NCBI GenBank assembly: GCA_946886975.1
Contig: CAMPJV010000043.1
Coordinates: 1 to 12,335, forward strand
DNA: 12,335 nt
From: an uncultured Taibaiella sp.
GTDB lineage: Bacteria; Bacteroidota; Bacteroidia; Chitinophagales; Chitinophagaceae
Reading direction: 5' to 3'
The position numbers and the translations under genes are program-made. A model generated the notes under the pieces. The model made no database searches, was not told the origin of the DNA, and saw only the letters and a list, made by a program, of their open reading frames with translations. Shown piece after piece: positions 1-5,773 of this stretch; the first letter of the stretch is position 1; each line of letters opens with the position of its first letter.

Positions 1-905
1 CTGTTATATTATATGATAACCTGAATGGAGTTTCGGTTTTCTCTGCATCTCACTTTCACCACGGCCACGAGAGTTACCAAGGGTATCAAATAGACCCGAC
101 TAATAAGATGAAAGAAAAGATCGTTCCGGTAAATCCCCAGGAAGGTCAGAAAGTTTACGATTTCTCTATTACAAAGAATGTCCTTTCAATGTTGCTGGCG
201 GTTGGTCTTTTACTCGCGCTATTCCTGGGAATAGCCGGTAAGTATAAGAAGAACGGAGTAATGACCGCACCATCAGGTTTTCAGAACGCAATGGAGCCGA
301 TCATCAACTTTATAAAGGATGAAGTGGCTAAGCCTAACCTCGGACACAAGTACATGAAGTTCATGCCACTGCTGCTGACGATATTCTTCTTTATCTGGAT
401 GAACAATATGCTGGGTCTGATACCAACCGGTGCGAACTTCACTGGCAATATCGCTGTAACGGGCTGCCTGGCGCTCATCTCATTTATAGTCATGATAGCT
501 AACAGCAATAAGCATTTCTGGGGTCACCTTTTGAATCCTCCGGGAGTACCACTGGGTATTAAGTTTCTGCTGGTGCCTATTGAAATCATGTCACTGTTCA
601 TTAAGCCGATAGCGCTTATGATACGTCTTTTCGCCAACATGATGGCCGGACACATAGTGATCCTTAGCGTGATCCTGATGATATTTATTTTTGGGGCGTT
701 GAGCAAGGGCGCAGGCTGGGGCTTTGCTCCGGTGTCGCTGGCTTTCTCCATTTTCATGTTTATGCTGGAGTTGCTTGTGGCTGCTATACAGGCGTTCATC
801 TTTGCAAACCTTACCGCGGTATTTATAGGTCAAGCCATAGACGAGGGTCACGGACATGACGATGGCCAGGAGTATCAAGTATCTAAAGACGAGATAATAG
901 CTTAG
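1..905 (+). CDS. atpB: ATP synthase Fo subunit a (5' partial)
   Basis: Subunit a forms the proton half-channels against the c-ring in the inner membrane. The frame is open to the window edge with no stop (first full codon at 3), so the ATG at 108 is internal and the true start lies outside. The 35 residues before that ATG contain a His-rich stretch (SHFHHGHESY), which matches the extra N-terminal domain of bacteroidetal AtpB proteins and is probably periplasmic. Hydrophobic segments follow at about 174-236, 360-422, 453-500 and 550-830. The essential arginine is in IRLFANMMAGH (codon 624-626), next to the usual Asn and His residues. The C-terminus ends in a polar tail containing GHGHDD. The gene heads the visible operon and is 24 bp from atpE. 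The family call is firm; the role of the extension is unknown. Confidence 0.96.
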   Translation, partial: VILYDNLNGVSVFSASHFHHGHESYQGYQIDPTNKMKEKIVPVNPQEGQKVYDFSITKNVLSMLLAVGLLLALFLGIAGKYKKNGVMTAPSGFQNAMEPIINFIKDEVAKPNLGHKYMKFMPLLLTIFFFIWMNNMLGLIPTGANFTGNIAVTGCLALISFIVMIANSNKHFWGHLLNPPGVPLGIKFLLVPIEIMSLFIKPIALMIRLFANMMAGHIVILSVILMIFIFGALSKGAGWGFAPVSLAFSIFMFMLELLVAAIQAFIFANLTAVFIGQAIDEGHGHDDGQEYQVSKDEIIA

Positions 906-1214
<309 letters not shown>

Positions 1215-1227
1215 GCTACGATGAACT

Positions 1228-1274
1228 TAACTGCGCCCAACGCACAGGGCAGAGGGCGCAGTTATTTTAGTTTT
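1228..1274 (+). terminator. Intercistronic hairpin between atpE and atpF (attenuator or 3' stabiliser)
   Basis: An 11-bp perfect stem pairs 1228-1238 (TAACTGCGCCC) with 1254-1264 (GGGCGCAGTTA), enclosing a 15-nt loop. It is followed at once by TTTTAGTTTTT. This has the form of an intrinsic terminator but lies inside an operon, 52 bp before the atpF start. Partial termination or protection of an atpB-atpE mRNA 3' end would favour subunit c, which the enzyme needs in many copies. The structure is seen; the role is inferred. Confidence 0.7.
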
Positions 1275-1316
1275 TAAACAATCAACCTTACATACTATTT
1301 TAAATAGATAACCAAT

Positions 1317-1811
1317 ATGGATTTGTTAACCCCGGAACTCGGTTTATTTGTCTGGACGCTGATCGCCTTCCTTGCTGTGTTCTTTATACTGAAGAAATTC
1401 GCATGGAAGCCTATCCTCGATGCTCTTTCTGAGCGTGAGACTGGTATCGCCGCATCTATAGCTTCTGCCGATAAGGTAAGAAAGGAAATGGCGATGATGC
1501 AGAATGAGAATGAGAAGCTAATGGCTCAGGCTCGTGAAGAGCGTACCGCAATGCTGAAAGAAGCAAAGGAGACGAAGGACAGAATAGTGAATGAAGCAAA
1601 GGATGCTGCGAAGCTGGAAGCAAACAAGATCATAGCTGATGCGCAGCAACAGATTACCCAACAGAAGATGGCTGCGCTGACTGAGGTGAAGAACGAGATA
1701 GGCAAACTATCTGTTGAAGTGGCTGAGAAGATTCTTCGCAAGCAACTTTCTACTGCAGAAGCACAAAGTGCCTATGCGGGGCTGCTGGCAGAAGAAGTGA
1801 AACTCAATTAG
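1317..1811 (+). CDS. atpF: ATP synthase Fo subunit b
   Basis: This is the peripheral-stalk subunit b (164 aa), which links subunit a in the membrane to delta and alpha in F1. One N-terminal membrane helix (about residues 8-25, LFVWTLIAFLAVFFIL) is followed by the conserved KKFAWKPI junction. A long charged, Ala-rich helical stretch (about residues 37-140) then forms the dimeric coiled stalk. The C-terminal part (EVAEKILRKQL) is the delta-binding region. Length and architecture are normal for the family. The gene starts 102 bp after atpE, the largest gap in the operon, and that gap holds the hairpin. It is followed by atpH after 44 bp. Confidence 0.96.
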   Translation: MDLLTPELGLFVWTLIAFLAVFFILKKFAWKPILDALSERETGIAASIASADKVRKEMAMMQNENEKLMAQAREERTAMLKEAKETKDRIVNEAKDAAKLEANKIIADAQQQITQQKMAALTEVKNEIGKLSVEVAEKILRKQLSTAEAQSAYAGLLAEEVKLN

Positions 1812-1855
1812 TGAGTAGAGAAGTTAAGAAGCCCTCACAATAACAAAAAAGGAAA

Positions 1856-2419
1856 ATGCAAAACCCTCGTCTCGCGACCCGATATGCAAAGTCTCTCCTG
1901 GATCTGGCAATAGAACAGAACCAACTGGAGACAACTCTCATGGATGTGCAACTGATAGATGCAGTTTGCGCACAGAGCCGTGAGTTTGCAAGTATGCTGC
2001 GCAGCCCCATTATTAATGCGGACAAGAAGCAGGTAATCATTGAAGCCGTGTTGGGTCATCGCCTGGCTCCGCTGACAAAGGCATTTGTGACACTTCTTGT
2101 AAGCAAGGGACGTGAATCGAACCTGCCTGAAATTGGTCGTGCCTTCGTGACGCAGTACAAAGCCATGAAGAACATCAGGACAGTCAGGCTGACTACAGCT
2201 TCCCCTATAAGTGATGCTGTGAAGGAGACTATCCGTACCAAGGCGCTTGCTTCTCTAAAGGGAAGCACCGTGGAGATTGAAGAAAAAGTGAATCCTGACC
2301 TGATCGGCGGGTTTCTGCTAGAGATGGACGACAAACTATTTGACGCCAGCATCCGCAGAGATTTGAATGATGTAAGGAAGCAATTCCTTGAGAATATATA
2401 TATAAGTCAATTAAGGTAA
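1856..2419 (+). CDS. atpH: ATP synthase F1 subunit delta
   Basis: Subunit delta (OSCP homologue, 187 aa) caps the alpha/beta ring and anchors it to the b-stalk. The N-terminal six-helix domain is recognisable from its opening (RLATRYAKSLLDLA, residues 5-18) to about residue 105. The C-terminal domain carries the family signature around VNPDLIGGFLLEMDDKLFD (residues 145-163), followed by the terminal helix with SIRRDLNDVRKQF. Length is typical. The leader is A-rich (AAAAAAGGAAA just before ATG); its GGA is too close to the ATG for a classical Shine-Dalgarno sequence. The gene is separated from atpA by 24 bp. Confidence 0.95.
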   Translation: MQNPRLATRYAKSLLDLAIEQNQLETTLMDVQLIDAVCAQSREFASMLRSPIINADKKQVIIEAVLGHRLAPLTKAFVTLLVSKGRESNLPEIGRAFVTQYKAMKNIRTVRLTTASPISDAVKETIRTKALASLKGSTVEIEEKVNPDLIGGFLLEMDDKLFDASIRRDLNDVRKQFLENIYISQLR

Positions 2420-2443
2420 TAACAGTCTTAAATAAAATAAATC

Positions 2444-4021
2444 ATGGTTGACATTAAACCGGATGAAATATCGGCGATTTTACGCCAGCAGTTAACAAAC
2501 TTTAATGCAGGCGCTGACCTGGAAGAAGTGGGTACCGTTCTGCAAATTGGTGACGGTATTGCCCGCGTATATGGATTGAACGGTGTTCGCCAGGGTGAGC
2601 TTGTTGCATTTGAGAATGGCGTCAAGGCCATCGCGATGAACCTGGAGGAAGACAACGTGGGTGTGGTAATGATGGGAGAATATTCCGACATTAAGGAAGG
2701 TGATAAAGTAACTCGTACAGGTAAGATCGCATCCATCAGGGTAGGTGAGGGTATGTCCGGCCGTGTGGTGAACACCCTGGGTGAGCCCATAGATGGTAAA
2801 GGTCCGTTGGTAGGAGAACTTTATGAAATGCCGTTGGAGCGTAAGGCACCTGGGGTTATCTTCCGTGAGCCGGTGAAGGAACCACTTCAAACAGGTATCA
2901 AGGCCATCGATGCGATGATCCCAATTGGACGTGGACAGCGTGAGCTTGTGATCGGCGACCGCCAGACTGGTAAGTCTGCCATCTGTATAGATACCATCAT
3001 TAATCAGAAAGAATTTTACGCTGCAGGCAAGCCTGTATACTGTATATACGTTGCGATAGGCCAGAAAGCATCTACCATTGCCCAGGTAATGAAGACGCTC
3101 GAGGAGAATGGCGCTATGGCTTATACGACGATCGTAGCTGCCTCTGCGTCTGAGCCTGCTCCACTTCAGTTCTTTGCTCCGTTTGCCGGTGCTGCTATTG
3201 GTGAGTTCTTCCGTGATACTGGTCGCCCTGCACTTGTTGTGTATGATGATCTTTCTAAGCAGGCTGTGGCTTACCGTGAGGTATCCCTGCTACTTCGCCG
3301 CCCTCCGGGACGTGAGGCTTATCCAGGGGACGTATTCTATCTGCATAGCCGCTTACTCGAGCGTTCTGCAAAGGTTATCGCTAACGATGAGATAGCTAAG
3401 CAAATGAACGATCTTCCTGAGAGCATTCGTCACATGGTGAAAGGTGGTGGTTCTCTTACCGCACTTCCTATTATCGAGACACAGGCAGGTGACGTATCTG
3501 CTTATATCCCAACGAACGTAATCTCCATCACCGATGGCCAGATATTCCTCGAGGGTAACTTGTTCAACGCGGGTATACGTCCTGCGATCAACGTGGGTAT
3601 CTCTGTAAGTCGCGTGGGTGGTAACGCACAGATCAAATCAATGAAGAAAGTGGCAGGTACCCTGAAGCTTGACCAGGCACTTTACCGGGAGCTTGAGGCA
3701 TTTGCCAAATTCGGTGGTGATCTTGATGCTGCAACAAAGAACGTAATTGACAAAGGTAGCCGTAACGTGGAATTGCTAAAGCAGCCACAGTACACTCCAT
3801 ATAGCGTAGAGAAGCAGGTTGCCATGATCTATCTCGGTACAAACAACCTTATCCGCGAAGTAGCAGTTAAGAATGTAAAAGCATTCGAAGAAGCCTTCCT
3901 CCGCGATATGGAACTGAAGCTGCCTGACGTATTAAATGAATTCAAGAAAGGAAATCTTCCTGAAGAAGGCATTAATAAGATGGTGAAACTTGCTCAGGAT
4001 CTTATCCCACAGTTCAAATAA
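2444..4021 (+). CDS. atpA: ATP synthase F1 subunit alpha
   Basis: Alpha (525 aa) is the non-catalytic nucleotide-binding subunit of the F1 hexamer. Visible features in order are an N-terminal beta-barrel domain (about residues 25-95); the P-loop GDRQTGKS (171-178); the Walker B region ALVVYDD (263-269); the strongly conserved [20 protein letters not shown] segment (283-302); and the alpha/beta signature [10 protein letters not shown] (380-389). Arg390, in SRVGG, is the arginine that reaches the catalytic site of the neighbouring beta subunit. The C-terminal helical domain is complete. Nothing is missing or unusual in the protein. It is the last gene of this operon: a terminator begins 23 bp after its stop, where gamma (atpG) would commonly follow. 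Confidence 0.98.
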   Translation: MVDIKPDEISAILRQQLTNFNAGADLEEVGTVLQIGDGIARVYGLNGVRQGELVAFENGVKAIAMNLEEDNVGVVMMGEYSDIKEGDKVTRTGKIASIRVGEGMSGRVVNTLGEPIDGKGPLVGELYEMPLERKAPGVIFREPVKEPLQTGIKAIDAMIPIGRGQRELVIGDRQTGKSAICIDTIINQKEFYAAGKPVYCIYVAIGQKASTIAQVMKTLEENGAMAYTTIVAASASEPAPLQFFAPFAGAAIGEFFRDTGRPALVVYDDLSKQAVAYREVSLLLRRPPGREAYPGDVFYLHSRLLERSAKVIANDEIAKQMNDLPESIRHMVKGGGSLTALPIIETQAGDVSAYIPTNVISITDGQIFLEGNLFNAGIRPAINVGISVSRVGGNAQIKSMKKVAGTLKLDQALYRELEAFAKFGGDLDAATKNVIDKGSRNVELLKQPQYTPYSVEKQVAMIYLGTNNLIREVAVKNVKAFEEAFLRDMELKLPDVLNEFKKGNLPEEGINKMVKLAQDLIPQFK

Positions 4022-4043
4022 GATTTGGTTTAACTTATAATAG

Positions 4044-4072
4044 AAAGCCCTGCCTAGTGCAGGGCTTTTTAT
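4044..4072 (+). terminator. Intrinsic terminator of the atp operon
   Basis: A perfect 10-bp stem pairs 4044-4053 (AAAGCCCTGC) with 4059-4068 (GCAGGGCTTT). The loop is 5 nt and a T-rich tail follows (TTTTTATTT, overlapping the stem end). It lies 23 bp after atpA. The reverse strand also reads stem then TTTCTATTA, so it may also stop transcripts coming from rluF. Confidence 0.9.
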
Positions 4073-4161
4073 TTGAGATTTGTTAGGCAACTCCAAGGGA
4101 TCACTATACTTGTTCCTACGAAGGTTAATGCTAGTTCCTACGGGTTTGCATAGGAGTATCT

Positions 4162-4216
4162 ATCCAATCGATGCCCTATCGCTGCTCTATCACTGCCCTA
4201 ACGCTACCCTATCGCT
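4162..4216. repeat. 11-bp tandem repeat, four clear units plus one degenerate
   Basis: Four adjacent 11-mers run 4173-4183 (GCCCTATCGCT), 4184-4194 (GCTCTATCACT), 4195-4205 (GCCCTAACGCT) and 4206-4216 (ACCCTATCGCT), each differing from the consensus GCCCTATCGCT by 0-2 bases. The 11-mer before them, 4162-4172 (ATCCAATCGAT), matches at 7 of 11 positions and may be a decayed copy. A period of 11 bp is close to one DNA helix turn and is not a multiple of three, so the array is not coding repetition. Function is unknown. Confidence 0.75.
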
Positions 4217-4245
4217 CATACGGTGAAGTAGGAGAGCCTGCACAT

Positions 4246-5160
4246 CTATCTTTTCTTACCCGCTTTCTTATATGCTGAATAACCCGCCTTTTTCTTAGGC
4301 TTCTTTTGCTCTTCAATGGAAAACCGGAAGTCATCGTCCACTATTGGGTCCGGGTCCTGCGGCATTGTCTTGACAATTGCATTCTTCGGCTTCCGCTCTT
4401 TATAAGACGCATCTTCGGTCTTCCTGGATTCCGACACCATCTTATTGATCAGCGTAATCTCTTCCGGTGTCAGATACCGCCAGTGGCCCAATGGAAGCTT
4501 ACCCAGACTTACGTTCATTATCCTTATGCGGATAAGCTTGACAACCTTATAACCCAGAACATCGCACATGCGCCTGATCTGGCGGTTCATTCCCTGCGTA
4601 AGAGTGATGCGAAAGATGAACTTAGTTTCCTGCGAGACCTTTGCCGGCTTTGTTTTCGTCTGCAGGATGCGGACCCCTTCGCTCATTGCCCTGACAAAGT
4701 CCGTTGTTATAGGTTTGTCTACCGTGACCAGGTATTCCTTTTCATGGTTGTTACCGGCTCTGAGTATCTTATTGACAATATTCCCATCGTTAGTCAGGAA
4801 TATGAGCCCCTCCGATTCCTTGTCCAGCCTGCCGATAGGAAATATCCTCTGCTTATAATTGATGTAATCAATGATATTAGTTTTATCTGCCTGGTCGGTA
4901 GTGGAGGTAATCCCTGCAGGCTTGTTGAAGGCGAGGTACACAGTTTTCCCTTTCTTTTTAATCGGTTCACCATCTATCTCGACCACATCACCCTCATGTA
5001 CCCTGTTGCCCAATGTTGCTGGTTGGTCGTTTATGGTAACCCTGCCCTGATTGATGTAATCATCGGCCTCCCTTCGGGAACAGAACCCTGTATCGCTTAT
5101 GTATTTATTCAGGCTAATGGAATCGTCATGTACCTGTTTCTGTGGCCTGCCTTTGCGCAT
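4246..5160 (-). CDS. rluF: 23S rRNA pseudouridine synthase, RluF-type
   Basis: This enzyme isomerises uridine to pseudouridine in 23S rRNA (U2604 in E. coli for RluF). An S4 RNA-binding domain (about residues 17-64, with SRREADDYINQGRVTIN) precedes the RsuA/RluB/E/F catalytic domain. The catalytic aspartate is Asp113 in GRLDKESEGLIFLTNDG. The QGMNRQIRRMC motif (about 189-199) and IMNVSLGKLPLGHW are close to RluF as remembered. A basic tail of about 60 residues (after about residue 243) ends in KKPKKKAG...KKAGKKR and probably aids RNA binding. I chose the ATG at 5160 (304 aa); the frame could extend to a TTG at 5181, but those 7 residues are outside the conserved domain. The gene lies 30 bp downstream of the lipoprotein gene, with which it is probably co-transcribed. 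Confidence 0.9.
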   Translation of the reverse strand: MRKGRPQKQVHDDSISLNKYISDTGFCSRREADDYINQGRVTINDQPATLGNRVHEGDVVEIDGEPIKKKGKTVYLAFNKPAGITSTTDQADKTNIIDYINYKQRIFPIGRLDKESEGLIFLTNDGNIVNKILRAGNNHEKEYLVTVDKPITTDFVRAMSEGVRILQTKTKPAKVSQETKFIFRITLTQGMNRQIRRMCDVLGYKVVKLIRIRIMNVSLGKLPLGHWRYLTPEEITLINKMVSESRKTEDASYKERKPKNAIVKTMPQDPDPIVDDDFRFSIEEQKKPKKKAGYSAYKKAGKKR

Positions 5161-5190
5161 ATTTTCCAATAAGTGTAGCAAAGGTAAGTC

Positions 5191-5640
5191 TTACCGGAAC
5201 GAGTAAGTCTTTATGTACCTCATTTCAGTTTTGCCCCTTCCTGCGCTTATGAGGAAGTAATCGTTGAAAGCAGGGTCATCTCCATGATAAAACCCGACGA
5301 TATATGTAAAAGGTTGCGCAGATTTTTTAAGGGCAGGCTTAAGTGGCTTGCCTGCGCCTTGAGGCAAACTGATCTGAGTCGTGGCGTCGTTGAATCCATA
5401 TCTGACGACAACATCATAAATGTCATTTTGGCTCTGCTCATTCGCCACGAGTCTGACAGAAAAATAGAGCTCATTCAACGGATCGGGTATGACCATGGAA
5501 TCCGCTGCTACAACGGTTCCTGGAGCGGGTATCGCTATTCCATATTCGTTCTTTCCAGATGTGGCAGAGTCGCTGTTTCTGGTATTATTATTGCAAGATA
5601 ATGTTAAGAGAAGAGGGAGTAAGAGCCACACAACCTTCAT
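5191..5640 (-). CDS. Small lipoprotein of unknown function
   Basis: This 149-aa protein begins with a typical lipoprotein signal peptide: MK, a Leu-rich core, and a lipobox TLS-C with Cys16 as the lipidated residue. A polar Asn/Ser linker follows. The mature part is about 110 residues, predicted mainly beta (for example ELYFSVRLVANEQ, DIYDVVVRYGFN, FTYIVGFYHGDD) and ends in MRYIKTYSFR. I do not recognise the family. The frame is open upstream to 5943, but that extension overlaps the divergent peptidase gene and has no signal-like sequence, so the ATG at 5640 is preferred. A start at 5658 would add six residues (MVLLHP). The gene precedes rluF by 30 bp. Confidence 0.8.
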   Translation of the reverse strand: MKVVWLLLPLLLTLSCNNNTRNSDSATSGKNEYGIAIPAPGTVVAADSMVIPDPLNELYFSVRLVANEQSQNDIYDVVVRYGFNDATTQISLPQGAGKPLKPALKKSAQPFTYIVGFYHGDDPAFNDYFLISAGRGKTEMRYIKTYSFR

Positions 5641-5646
5641 AGGGTG

Positions 5647-5654
5647 CAAAAGTA
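5647..5654 (-). promoter_or_regulatory. Candidate -7 box for the lipoprotein-rluF unit
   Basis: The minus strand reads TACTTTTG, an exact match to the Bacteroidota -7 consensus TAnnTTTG, ending 6 bp before the ATG at 5640. The -33 match is weak (TTTC at 5674-5671, spacing 16). If used, transcription would begin at or within a few bases of the start codon, giving a leaderless or nearly leaderless mRNA. The motif match is seen; its use is inferred. Confidence 0.35.
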
Positions 5655-5773
5655 CCATCAGCGCGCTATTGAAACGTTTATTTATCACACGAAAAGGGTG
5701 AATTTGGCGCATTATTTCCTTCTGTAGGCCGAATAGGCTACTTTTAAAGCATATTAAATTCCATTTACTGAAT

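Larger units (their letters stand above)
4022..4245. other. 224-bp intergenic region between atpA and rluF
   Basis: Both flanking genes point into this gap, so a promoter is not expected here. It holds the atp terminator, two copies of GTTCCTACG exactly 22 bp apart (4112-4120 and 4134-4142), and an 11-bp tandem repeat. I see no convincing reading frame, no remnant of atpG and no tRNA. Confidence 0.75.

Noticed and set aside
108..905. ATG at 108 as the real start of atpB
   Set aside because: The same frame is open upstream to the window edge and encodes a recognisable bacteroidetal AtpB segment, so the ATG is internal.
4162..4216. CRISPR array or coding repeat
   Set aside because: The units are 11 bp, adjacent without spacers, and not a multiple of three; no cas genes are nearby.
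4306..5172. Long plus-strand open frame (288 codons) opposite rluF
   Set aside because: It lies wholly antisense to a well-supported gene; its translation has no coherent domain or signal and many Cys/His/Arg residues typical of a shadow frame.
5161..5181. TTG at 5181 as the rluF start
   Set aside because: It adds only seven residues outside the S4 domain, and an ATG is available at 5160.
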